NCBI RefSeq assembly: GCF_021130785.1
Contig: NC_060211.1
Span: 28,877,001-28,941,000, forward strand
Direction of reading: 5' to 3'
Length of the DNA stretch: 64,000 bases
Origin: Homalodisca vitripennis
Taxonomy: Eukaryota > Arthropoda > Insecta > Hemiptera > Cicadellidae
The translations under genes were made by a program, and so were the position numbers. Shown here in pieces: positions 34,570 to 45,569 of the stretch. Within the stretch, counting starts at the first letter, position 1, and every line of letters starts with the position of its first letter. The notes under the pieces are model-generated. The model did not search any database. It saw only the letters and a list, made by a program, of their open reading frames with translations, and was not told the origin of the DNA.

Positions 34570-37500
34570 ACTGTTCATAAGATTGTAATGCTATCTTGTA
34601 TACTGCAACATCTTGCTGAGTGACCAAGATAGAATCCAAATCACTGCTATTCGTTTCATTCTAAACCTTAATTAATAGAACCACGTGTATTCTTATCATG
34701 ATGCGGTAAACTTGTTACAAGTGGAAGTCATGCATAAGATGTATTGTCCATAAGGTTTTATCACATGAGAAACCACGGCACTTGAGTGACAGATTATCGG
34801 CTCTCACGAGGTTTCAAAAACGTTGCACCCGCCATGGCTTTAAATTTTGGAAAGTGGAACGTGAATTCGAAGGAGAAACTTTTCTTGCCTCTCCCGAAAT
34901 TGAGCAATAATTTCAAATTTTACATGGAACCTGTTATCGTAGCACATTTACACCTATACTCTAAGAGCTGTTAATAAATAGTTACTTTTAACGTAAGTGA
35001 AGTCTGGGTTTTCCATTTTGCACCATCTCGAAAGAAACACTGCTTACCCAATTCTTCAAATATTTTAACCTCGATGTGGACCATCTTCAGTCTCCAGACG
35101 TCTAACCGAAATGGCCAATAATAAGACTGTAATGTTCAAGCTTAGCCAGCCAATGGCTTATAATTATATGCAAAAGTGATTATTTTTTATCTTGGACTGC
35201 AAAATTTTTAACAATGTGTTGTTCTCATTCTTTATTGTTTATATCATTTCGCTTATTATCCTTGGATAGAAGTACGGATATTTACAAGGACCTTTGTTAA
35301 GCCAAATTGTAGTGCATATCTTGTTTTCTACCTGTGTTTCTCTACGAATGATTGCTCTGTTGCTTTGCTGCCTATTGCTTGTATTTCGCCTATGCATATT
35401 AGTCAAAACTGCATGACATACCGCAATCTTCATGCGAGCACAGGATATAATATCCTTTTCTTTCAATGTTTTAAATAGCTTGAATACAGTTCGACATTGA
35501 TTTTTAAAGTTCTACTCATACTTTTATCTATTATTCCTTAAGAATGAGGGTAACAAATTTTCGACGTTTTAACAAATAATTATAAACCTATAATTAATCG
35601 CTCGTAATATATCATTGCATATAGTTTTAATTCACAAATACATTTTATTCTTGATCTAGTTAACAATAAATTGACTAGAGTTGAATTAAAATCAGTGGAT
35701 TCGCTAAGAAAATCTTGCAAGTAAATGCGTGATTACTTATTTATTGATTGTATGTAACTTGTAACGTTACAATCTGCAGAGTACAATCAGAAGTACCTTG
35801 TGCAACGATTTCGTATCCCTTTAAATTACACGAAGAGCAATAAAAGCCGTTAACCTCCAACCAGGTCTGTTAATTTATATTTATGTGCTATGCCCTAACA
35901 TTCACCACACACTGTATTGGTTTATTTAAGCGTTCAGAAATATACTACATTCTAGAAGCCAGAGACGTAGATTTAGGTAGTATTTATGATATATTCATTT
36001 ATATTTTACCTTCTTCCCTACCACTTATCTGCTGACCTTAACCTCATCTGTAATGCTTATCAACGGTGTCCCCGCACAACACTTCAATCCTAAATCTAAA
36101 ACTTTAATTATCATTATCTTTTCCCAAATAATTGACGTTTACCATGCTAAATATATTATGATAATTGAGATACAATATTGGGTAAGTGGTCTTATTACAA
36201 TATTATTACCAAACATAAACTAGTGTAAAATAAGTTTGGAAGCAAATAAATATACTTTTTAGCAATTATAATTAAGTGGCATACATTATTTAGACTTAGA
36301 TTAAAAGTGCTTATTATAAATGTTCGTAAAAACATACTTATTTAATTTTATTAAGTTAAACTGGGACTCAATAGAAGATATTTGACTGTTATTAGGTTAA
36401 TCCCAGATAATATATTTGTTGAAAAATGGATTTGTAAATATGTAGGGAAATTAAATTATTTAAAAATATTAAACTCGTCATCAGCGTGTCTTTCGTACTT
36501 CCTCATACTATTCTACTGATACCATACTACCTTTATATCTGTGCCGTAACTGTACAGAAAAACATTGCTGGAAAAGGATCTGGAGCTCTAAAATTAAAAA
36601 GTATCTCGGAAAGATTAGCTCTCTCAAACGCTTAGCCTGTAATCTAATAGTTTAAATATGATATCTGGAGAAGCTCCCTAAACTCGTAACTTGGAATCTG
36701 ACGAGCTGGAGAAGCTCTAAAACATTCAAATTGGTATCTGACGACTTAAATATGATACCTGGAGAAGGACTCTCAATCACTTAACCTATAATCTGACAAC
36801 TTAAATTGATTTGTGAATCGTTACTTGACTTAATTATTATGCCCACTAGATTACGGTACTGGATTGTGACTCTCTGATAAGCAGTTTAGATTTAAATGAT
36901 TTAAAGTTAACCATAAACTAACCTATTAAAGCTACAATGTTGAAGTTAAATTAAAATTTGCTCGATCGTTTTTCGTGATCAATGCACAATGTCCTAAATG
37001 CCGTCTGTAGTGGTAATTTAACTATTAAATACTGACATATATTTTACTCTATATTAGCATATTATCTTATATTGAAATATCACAAGTTTAAGCTTGTTTG
37101 ATAATTTAATTATTTCCAGATTCTTCTTATTGTCATTATGATCACTCGTAAGTCCAATATAAGATAAATCACGTGGATTTTCATGCATAATAGTGAACTC
37201 GATGTTACCTATATATAAATGGAGCTTTATGCAAAACTTCAATTCTATATACGAGTCGTCGTATATAGTCGTATCAGTTAGCCCTCAAGATATAGTGGGG
37301 GAGACATACATACAGAAATGTGAAACTTTTCCAGCCCCTCGAATGGCATGCTTCGCTAACGCTCAGCCAATAAATGAAAAGAGCTCAACCAGTTAGACCT
37401 AACCTCTCAACAAGGATATTATGTCCTCAATTGTTAAACGATTACCGTGTAGTTCAGAAACCATAACAAAAAATTAAGCCCGGAAGTTACAGTTCCTACA

Positions 37501-38300
37501 ACATATTAGTAGAGAACATTGGGTTTCAGAAAATCAGTAATCCAGAGCTTTAACATGAAGGAGTTTAATGTTCATTTTCAAATATATTATAATGATAACA
37601 ATATAATTGATCCAATGGAACGGACGGATAAGGGTGGCATGGCATTTGCAAGAATGGTATTATTTGCTTGGAAGTGTGTCCAAGTGTAGGGTTTTAAAGT
37701 TTTGTGGTCGTTATAGTTAAACTTGCTTACCTTAATTTTACTATTATAATAATATTTATTTGTTATATATTCTTGTTCACTGGTCATGTTGTGTTTGCTA
37801 CTAAGAAAAGTTTCTTTCGTTTGGAATACAGTTGCAATCACTGCAGTAGGTTTCCAAAAAGGACCTCCAGGCTCTCAATAATTGTATAAAAGGTTTAAGG
37901 TTTTACCCAAATTATTGGACAGGCTTTTAATTTAGTATATAATGAATTCTACCTCTCACCATTAAGGTATATGTTCATGAGAGGTCGTTCAGTTAACACA
38001 AAATTATACAAATTTGTAAACATAATTCCTGTGAGGAATTTAAATTTTGAATTAAGCGTCCAATTTGAGTAATGAAAATTAATGTTTATTTTTCATTTAT
38101 TTATGCACAATCTACCGGTACGTACTCTTGTATGAATGGAATAATTTCAAATTAAATATTCAAGAAATGCTTGCGAATCTGTATTGAGGTTTATAAACGA
38201 TTCGGTAAATTAAGTAAAGGTAATTTTTACGTCAACAAATTTGAAAGAACCTTTACAATATTTAATAAGTGGGTGCGAATTAGGGATCCCGCTTGCCGAG
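34570..38300. other. AT-rich region, one dispersed repeat copy
   Basis: No gene supported. The segment about 37205-37385 is a diverged copy of the sequence at 57560-57690. Shared words are acctatatataa, caaaacttcaa/caaaatttcaa, ccagcccctcg/tacccctcg and a ttcgctaa(cg/tg) block. Confidence 0.4.
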
Positions 38301-38311
38301 AACAATCCGTC

Positions 38312-38430
38312 ACGTGTTGCAGACTCACGTTGTGTCGCTCCCCACAACACTCGACGTGACGTCACCACAAATAATGCTATTGACGGATACTCGATATAAA
38401 GGACAGTGATCACCAGCCTCCCTTCATTCT
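38312..38430 (+). promoter_or_regulatory. Candidate RNA polymerase II core promoter (CRE, TATA box, initiator)
   Basis: A palindromic CRE, TGACGTCA, lies at 38357-38364. A TATA box, TATAAA, lies at 38395-38400. TCATTC at 38424-38429 matches the arthropod initiator TCAKTY, with the A at 38426. The first T of the TATA box is 31 nt upstream of that A, the canonical distance. A CACGTG E-box lies at 38313-38318. The surrounding 150 bp are GC-richer than the neighbourhood. Transcription would run on the + strand. The first ATG in the transcript (38440) opens only three codons, so the first exon may be mostly untranslated. Confidence 0.65.
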
Positions 38431-38516
38431 GCTGCAGACAATGGGCGCGTCCTAAATAGCCTTGTCACCTTGTCAGCTCAATACCACAGTGGAGTGTGTA
38501 ACCGATAAACTGTCCA

Positions 38517-39270
38517 GTCCTCAGAGCTGGGGTTGTAAAAGTGTATACTGTTTACAACACTTTCTTATCCTTACATGGCATAGAAAAATCTATTGTAAAA
38601 ATTGTATTTGTAATTGAGAACTTTCTTTGGAACATTGCTGTGTACCAATGCCTGTATGTACACATAATTCATGAACCATACTGTTTTTAACCATTTTAAA
38701 AATTTAATCAATGGTTTTTGGTAAAAGAAAAAATTTGGTAACTGTATTTCTATGTGAATAATATTTTAGCTATATATTTGCCTTGTTCGACATTTTGATC
38801 AATAATTGTTTTATTTACTCGAATGTCTCAATATATATTTAAAAAATAGTTCTAAAAGCATGTTTATAAAAGAACTTTGTGATATACTAAGTCCTCAGAA
38901 CAGGGTTTATAAAAGTGTATAATATTTGCAACATTTCCTTATCCTTACATGGCATAGAACAATCTATTTTGAAATAAAAATTAATTTTTTTCTTTGAAGA
39001 ACTTCCTTTTAAAACATTACAGTGTGCCCAAGCCTGTATATACCCATCGGTTATAATAAAACGAATGCGTCATAATTGATTCGCCATATTGTTGTTAACC
39101 AAATTTAAAACTTAATCAATAATTTTTGGTAAAGTAAAAAAATTAGTAAATTTGCTATGGAAATAATATTTTACCTATGTATTCACCTTGTTGAACAGAA
39201 CTATTTTGATCTATAATGGTTTTATTTACTCGAATGTCTCAATAGATATTTAAAATAGTTCAAAAAGCAT
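38517..39270. repeat. Direct tandem duplication of about 372 bp
   Basis: Copy one starts near agtcctcagagctgggg at 38517 and copy two near agtcctcagaacaggg at 38890. Shared landmarks are cttatccttacatggcatag, aatcaatggtttttggtaaa (aatttttggtaaa in copy two) and tttatttactcgaatgtctc. Copies differ by many substitutions and small indels, so the duplication is old. Confidence 0.88.
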
Positions 39271-39540
39271 TTTTTTTTTATTATTTCACTGTATACGAAA
39301 AAGAACTTTTATAACTAACGGATGAAACCGAATGAAACGCATCTGCATGAAAATTTTCAACTAAAAGAGATTTAACTTTTCTTTTACGTACAGTTACAAT
39401 TATAAAACCATCTCCTTTTCACAATCCTCACTGAAGAAATTCAAAAAACTGCCGAATGTGGTGCCCAAACCATTACAATGTCTACCATACATTATTTAGT
39501 ATTTATATCAATGCATACAAAATTAATATCCACCATTTTT

Positions 39541-41151
39541 GAATCGGTTTTTTTTAAAGGGCGTAACTCATAAAAAGTAAACTTTTGGTAAATTGAAAAA
39601 AACTGTTTAGCCAAAAATTCTCGTTTAAAATGATATATTTTCTTTGAATAGTATATTAAGCAGGATGTTTTTGTTACGTACCTAAATTTTTAGCTCTTGT
39701 TGTTAATAAATAACCATACAAAATATTCCTGAAAATTTGGAAATTCCGCCCTTTTAAAAGAAATTATTCTCTCGGATTAACAAAAATGATACACAAGTTT
39801 AAAAATATATGTTTATTTAAGACAAACCTCATGTTTACAAAAAAAAAAAAAAACACAAAATATATGAAACAAGGAGTGAAATAATGTCATATAGGTTACT
39901 TTAAACTTCATCCAAATAAACAGAATAGGCTCTAGTCACCCATATATAGTTTTTTTCTAATTCAAAATCACTATCTGCAGCATTCTCTGTTGAAGTTGTA
40001 GGCCAAGAAAAGATTTCATTAAAAAACTCTGAATGAGGAATGTAGGGTTGTAGTTTAGCAATGTCTTCTGCTTTAGCTTTTTTTATTGGCCATTTCCCAT
40101 TTGGGCATGCTAACTTGGAAGGAGGGTTGTACTGGCCCTTGAGTTTTAGCCATGAAAAAGTTATGGGAGACAATGCCTTGACATAACCTTTCAGTTCTCT
40201 CTTGTAATCAAATTGGAAAAGGCTAATAATCTGGAAAAAGACTTTGTCTTCTTTTTTCACATCCTTTCCTCTAGATTCATGAGAAATACACATATCTACA
40301 ATATGTCAATATGTGAGTGTCAGTGTGTTTTTTATAGTACGTTTTGTGCCATTCCAGTCTAGTATATCTTCTGCAGATACTTCATGAACCACAAATTTCT
40401 GGGCTCTAGAAGTACTTTTCAAAATAAGTTCTGTTAAATCATGTACAGAAAATATTCTGTCATGAGATCTCAGGACTTTTGATATTATACCAAAATCCCT
40501 GTCACAGGGAAGAAAGCTATGCCCTCTGACAGGGAAGAACTGAGTGACTTTTTCGAACCTACCAGAGTCTGTCAAATACATGCAAAACTGGGATAGTGCC
40601 TGGTTCTTGTTTTGCCCGCTACAATTATCGCAAAACAAGCGTAGCTCTGTATATTGCCTGGGCACTGTTTTCAGGTATTCATTTAAAAATGAGCACACTT
40701 CGTAGGGGCTCTTTTTGGCAATCCCTTCGTGGTAGAGGAACAAATCACTTCTATTTTCCTTGATGTTGTGAATTCCGAAATATTAACGTAAAGTTGTCAT
40801 AAATAGTACAGTTCCTGTACGGGAAGCTTTGGCAAGCTAACTAAATCACAGCTGGCAGATGAAACATTTCTTTTAGAAGGGCGTAAGTCATATGATAATA
40901 CAGCTGATTAAGGAATGTACAGCTGACTTACGCCCCTTCAAAAGAAATGGAACATGGCATACGCTCTTTTAAAAGGAATTGAAATATTCAATAATTATTT
41001 CTGCAGCAGTGAATAGTCATATTGACGCCCTTTTAGAAGAAATACATGCCCCTTACCAGAGGCAACATGAAAAAAAATAAGCATAAAATAAGCAAAAAAA
41101 AGCAAAATCGCCAAAACCATGACTTACGCCCTTTTTAAAAAAAACCGATTC
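39541..41151 (-). mobile_element. TIR-bounded DNA element carrying a broken DUF7869-like gene
   Basis: The left end gaatcggttttttttaaagg (39541 on) and the right end (41151 reading leftward) are inverted copies over about 31-33 bp. Both continue into gggcgtaa(c/g)tcat, with one 2-base indel and one mismatch. The 1.6 kb between them holds the coding remnant at 40871-39901. Subterminal motifs of the form tttcttttaaaagggcg recur in both orientations, near 39743-39764, 40867-40890, 40925-40949 and 41024-41043. This is how many cut-and-paste elements present transposase-binding sites. A target-site duplication is not clear because both flanks are T-rich (TTTT on each side). Confidence 0.68.
39901..40871 (-). 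pseudogene. DUF7869-like protein, 5'-truncated and interrupted
   Basis: The frame begins around 40871 (SASCDLVSLPKLPVQ) and meets a TGA near 40797. It shifts once near 40775 between QLYVNI and FGIHNIKENRSD. It then runs through FLYHEGIAKKSPYEVCSFL, LRLFCDNCSGQNKNQAL and FFPVRGHSFLPCDRDFG to a TGA at about 40305. After that it continues in the same frame (CISHESRGKDVKKEDKVFFQ ... VYLDEV) to the stop at 39901. The DNC-GQNKN and PVRGHSFLPCDRDFG blocks are the hallmark of the DUF7869 family, abundant in arthropods and cnidarians, whose function is not established. The invariant Asp residues suggest an RNase H-like nuclease fold; that is inference. The N-terminal half usual for the family is missing. 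Two nonsense codons and one frameshift make this copy a pseudogene. Confidence 0.8.
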
Positions 41152-41316
41152 TTTTATGCATTAAGGTATTGGTAAATTCATCATAAAGTTTTAAAATGTT
41201 TATTTTACATTAACATAAAAATTGTAATGAACAGAACTCGCATTCAGATTTTGTACATAAAATACCAGGTATTTACTAGAAAGAAATGAAAATTACAAAG
41301 TTTGTAAGTCCATTAG

Positions 41317-41408
41317 GCGAGGAACGGTGAGCGCTATCCAGGTGGCAGAACAAGACCGTGGCGTTAAACTGATTATCAGTTTCACCGGCTATAAAATGAG
41401 CCCAACAG
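41317..41408 (+). CDS. Possible internal exon, unrecognised protein
   Basis: A GC-richer island with the donor CAACAG|GTAAAA at 41408/41409 and possible acceptors at cattag (41316) or further left. In the open frame it reads RGTVSAIQVAEQDRGVKLII and then SFTGYKMSPT, which has protein character. The acceptor region lacks a pyrimidine tract, so the left border is weak. It lies on the same strand as, and 2.9 kb downstream of, the promoter at 38.4 kb, and could belong to that transcript. Confidence 0.35.
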
Positions 41409-41659
41409 GTAAAAGTACTTACAAAAATGAAATAAATTTACTAAAACCTACTCACTGCTTTGTTTTGACGCCAACGTAATTTTATTAAATAATGTTGCTC
41501 TCAACTCATCAAATCTTAACAAACGAACTTATTTTACATGTGTGGAAACAACGGTATAAAATTTGTAATATGATTATTATTATTTAGGCAATAGAAAAAA
41601 ACTATTATTTTGAATATGTTAATTTATTTACACTTTTTCGCCGTTGAACTGTTGCCTTA

Positions 41660-42345
41660 TTGAAATGAAATGAAATATTTTTTTATTTGAGGCGAAATTA
41701 GGGCCTCATGGCCCTTTCTTACATTTAACCTCATATACAAACTAGAACAAAATATTTTTATTTCTAAATTTAATAAAACTAAATATTGTATTGTAAACAT
41801 TTTCAATATGAACAAAAAGTACAACTTTATTTAAGAATAAAAAATAAAAAATGTATAACGATAAAAAGGTATATAAACATATTTATAATCACATACTCAC
41901 ACGCAAAATAACAACATGTACTTGTATATAATGAATATAAGAAACACAACTCACACATCTCACACTCTCTACTCATGCTAGTGCAACCGCAGCGAAGAGA
42001 CCTATGCCGACTCCGCCCCAACCATCCGCCCCAGATAGTGCTCTCTCAGCGACGCCACGAACCGAGGACGACTCTCCAAGGATGTTATACTACGAGGAAG
42101 GGAATTCCACAGACGACATGCCGTTACTACAAAAGACTTGTCATATACAGCAGTTCTGTGCAACGGCATGCGGAGCACAGACGAACCAGAGCGAGTTCTA
42201 TCCACACCACTTTGAGAGACAAATTGGAAATCGTTTAAGAAATAATTTGGAAAGCCAGAATTTAAAATTGAATGGACCAATGTTAAGATTTTTATTGATC
42301 TGAGGTCATTCAACTTCAAAATCTTTGAAAGAGAGATACTCAAAG
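41660..42345 (-). mobile_element. 5'-truncated LINE 3' end
   Basis: A 113-codon open frame (42343-42002) ends a reverse transcriptase polyprotein. It contains KILTLVHSILNSGFPNYFL, RTRSGSSVLRMPLHRTAVY and ACRLWNSLPRSITS. This is the C-terminal pattern of I/R1/jockey-type LINE ORF2. A 3' UTR follows down to a tail of repeated tttca units (41677-41660). The open frame is intact over this stretch, so the insertion is probably fairly young. The tail identifies the 3' end at the lower coordinate. Confidence 0.82.
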
Positions 42346-42369
42346 TTCTTATTGTGAAGAAACTTGAGA

Positions 42370-43405
42370 TTCTACTTGGATGGTAAGACTGTTTGAAATA
42401 AGTAAGTTATTTGTTACCCGATTCCAACAAAAAGTCCCATTGAATCAGTTGATAATAATATATAACAAACATTTTTTTCCTGTAAATTTGGTAATTTTTT
42501 TACATATTTTGGTTGAAATATTTAAAATTGTCACTACTTTCAATTTATTTATAAAATTGAACTTAGTAAGATTCTATCATCACAATGAGTTTAGTAAGAA
42601 TTGGTTAAAGTTTTTAATTAGTTTTTTTAAATATCATATTTTTTAGACATCCAGATATAGGGTATACGAAGAGAGATAAACCACTGGTTGCATTTAATGT
42701 ATTCTTCCTTTCACCTAAGGGACAAGTTTGTGAAGAGAGTTTTGTTACATCATGTAAATGAATCTGTAAACCGCAGTAAAACTATTGATTAACATCGTTA
42801 ATTTCACAGAAAAGTCCTAGTATGATTTAATAACTTATAGTCTCGTCCATCACTTTTCCATCATATGAAGCTATTATGTAATTTGTGTAATTATAATTTA
42901 CTACCATCTCCGTCACTGTCAACCTCAAGTGTTCGGCAAACACATTACGGCCACGCAAGAAAAGGTCATGGTTGCCGTCTTTCCATCAAAACTTTCCTCT
43001 TAAAGTACACAAAACATTGTTGAAACTGTAACTTAAGAAGTAAATTAAATTTCCATGTTGCAATATAACTTGATAGGACTCGACTATTTATTAATATTTC
43101 TTCAAGGATTTTCATTTCTTTATTTAGTACATGTAAATGGCGTGAACATCTAGGCTTAATAATGCATTATTGTTTATTCCGCCTTCGAAAAGAAAATTTT
43201 TATCTTACCACTCAAATAACAGCTGTTTTTGACACAAGTTGATCCAAGAAGTGATAGCATTTCTTACTTTCCACCAAACATTTTCATTTTTCAGTCCGCT
43301 AAATTAAAACTTATTATTTCAGCACAAGTAAATAATGACTGGTTTTTATTGTAGAATCGACAGTATGACAATGTTAAATTCATTTTACGTAGTTTTTTTT
43401 TGTTT
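42370..43405. other. AT-rich region without recognised features
   Basis: No supported exons or repeats. Confidence 0.4.
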
Positions 43406-43410
43406 TTTTT

Positions 43411-43640
43411 TTTAAAGGAGAAGCTGATCTCCTTTTATGCCTTGTTCTGCCCGTCCTCATGGGCCACTGGCCTGTGCGAGGATCTTATCAAACAGAATAA
43501 AGGGGAGAGTCGATACAGTACAAGGTCGATGGTACTGATAAAAAGTGCAACGGTCACAGACAGGATTCGACCTGCGCTATCAGACTGCGCACTCTGACTC
43601 AAAGTCCAACGTCTTAGACCACTCGGCCATCGGCACTCCC
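43411..43640 (-). mobile_element. tRNA-derived SINE, copy 1
   Basis: Minus-strand copy starting gggagtgccgatggccgagt. The tRNA-like head has a diverged B box (a few extra bases before it). The body reads ttatcagtaccatcgacctt, and the element ends in an A-rich tail near 43411. It faces copy 2 across a 250-bp spacer, forming an inverted pair. Confidence 0.85.
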
Positions 43641-43889
43641 AAGTTATTCCCAGTTATTGTGGGAAGTGTTTGATTCAATGCGAATTTTGAGTTCAGCTCC
43701 ATCACCTTCCGCTTATGACAATATCTGAAGACTGGAGCTGTATGTTCACTTATTATAATAAAAAAAGCAAAAAGTAAAGGTCACATTATTTACTAAATGA
43801 TAAAAACTTTGTTCACCACACGAAGCAAAAGTGTCTTCCTGCACTTCACCCAGGAGGTTCAACATGAAAAACAAGCCGATGGCATAATT

Positions 43890-44118
43890 GGGAGTGCCGA
43901 TGGCCGAGCGGTCTAAGACGTTGGACTTTGAGTCTGAGTTAGATATATCGCAGGTTCGAATCCTGTCTGTGACCGTTGCACTTTTTATCAGTACCATCGA
44001 CCTTGTACTGTATCGACTCTCCCCTTTATTCTGTTTGATAAGATCCTCGCACAGGCCAGTGGCTCATGAGGACGGGCAGAATAAGGCTTAAAGGGGATCG
44101 GTCTCTCCTTTTACTAAA
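43890..44118 (+). mobile_element. tRNA-derived SINE, copy 2 (best preserved)
   Basis: The A box TGGCCGAGCGG is at 43901-43911 and the B box GGTTCGAATCC at 43953-43963, both matching the pol III consensus. The head resembles a class II (Leu/Ser-type) tRNA, with the anticodon-stem pairing TTGGA/TCTGA, but the acceptor stem does not close, so it is not a tRNA gene. The body continues through actgtatcgactctcccctt and gaggacgggcagaataaggc to an A-rich end. Confidence 0.88.
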
Positions 44119-44119
44119 A

Positions 44120-44560
44120 AAATCCAATTTTACTCATAATATTAAAAACTTATAAAAATTAGAGCTTTTTGAAAAAAAACGAATGGAATTAGAACAACTC
44201 CACAAGTGAAAACTTTACCTACAAGTATGACATGGACAAATAAAGAGCAGGAAACAGATTTTATGGAAAATAAAAGTATTTTTGAAGGAAAACAGGAATT
44301 GAGAGCAAAGTACAGGTAGTGTTACACTCAAGGTAGCCAGAAAGCAAGAAACTCGTAATAAGATTACACAGAAGTGTAGGAGTTGGATTATTTTAGCCAC
44401 ACTGTACTTCTTAGAGTGCAAGGCTTTACCACGTACTCTTAGTTCTTTACACTATATTACAATATGCTACCAATATTAATATGCTTCTTATGCTATGGGA
44501 ATGGGTTAATATGTTTCTAGTCTTTCAAGTCTAAAAATATGTTGTAAATTTACTTATTAT
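44120..44560. other. Non-coding segment
   Basis: No supported feature between the SINE and the foldback element. Confidence 0.4.
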
Positions 44561-44565
44561 AATCG

Positions 44566-45367
44566 ATGACTTTTCAAACGTAAACTCACCGAAATGTGGT
44601 AAACTATAATCAGTCGTGAGTGATTTAACTATTCAAAAGTTTTTACAGCAAAAAAAACTGTAACAAGTGTATTTTTACGTTCTTAAAATTATCCTCGTAA
44701 CCTCGCCGCGCGCCGTAGGGATTTCCTGACCTCAAAGGTTTCCAACAGTGGATTTTGGGATAAATCAAAATTTTTGATAGGAACTCCTAGCAAGTGACAC
44801 CTCATTTTAAAGTTATTATGTCAAGTGTCAAAAGACACTTGACACAGAACTGGACTGAATTTGACTCCCAAACTAACTGGTGAACAATAAGAGATGACAT
44901 GGCCAAACCAGCTATTGGTATTCCCAGGACTTCCTAATGGGCTTCGTTCAGACAAAACAAAACCTAATAAATGCTATGTTAATCGTGGTTGTTGATGTTT
45001 TTTTTTATCCTTTTAATGACTTGTTTTACGATTTTGTGTCCTAAGTACTCAAAATAATTACTGAGTGAATGTTTTATCCGCCTTACAATAACTTTAAATA
45101 TAATTTAAACTGTGGGCGTTTTATAAAACATTCAAACTTTCATTGGCCACCAAAATTTATAGAGTATAATTAGAGACCTCTAGTTCGCGCCATTCCTCTT
45201 CTTTTTATAATACCTTTAAAATGAGGTGTCACTTGCTAGGATTTCCTATTTAAAAATTTTGATCTATCCCAAAATCCACTGTTGTCAAAACTTTTGAATA
45301 TTTAAATCACTCACGCTTGTTTCTAGTTTACCTCATTTTGGTGAATTTACGTTTGAAAAATCATTAA
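44566..45367. mobile_element. Foldback (long terminal inverted repeat) element of about 0.8 kb
   Basis: The left arm 44566-44823 is matched in inverted orientation by 45367-45213. The shared parts include ttttcaaacgtaaa, gtgagtgattta, ttcaaaagtttt, cagtggattttgggata and agcaagtgacacctcatttt. The left arm carries about 95 extra bases (44655-44745). No transposase is present, so it is a MITE-like, non-autonomous element. Confidence 0.85.
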
Positions 45368-45560
45368 ACTTCATAAATGTCACTTTCTAGGGGTTCCTAT
45401 TTAAAAATTTTGACTCGACCCCAAAATACTCCATTTTGGGAGAGAGTAAAAAATGTCCTTAAGTAGAAAACCTCATCAGTTGGTCATATAAAAATCCCCC
45501 AAACTAAATCACTCTATACATAAGAAAAACAACAGCGACCGGGGTGGGACTTTTAAGATA
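45172..45560 (+). repeat. Dispersed repeat overlapping the foldback's right arm
   Basis: The segment from agagacctctagttcgcgcc through ccccaaaatactccattttg to gtgggacttttaa recurs, diverged, at 62366-62620. The two share order and orientation, so a family of roughly 400 bp extends beyond the foldback arm. Confidence 0.75.
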
Positions 45561-45569
45561 TCCAGTATT

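Noticed and set aside
35239..35466. 75-codon minus frame (HAVLTNMHRRNTSNRQQ)
   Set aside because: A donor-like ACAG|GTAGAA exists inside, but no acceptor, and the sequence is not recognisable.
43890..43975. Functional tRNA-Leu or tRNA-Ser gene
   Set aside because: A and B boxes are perfect, but the acceptor stem does not pair and the sequence continues into a repeated SINE body also present in two other copies.
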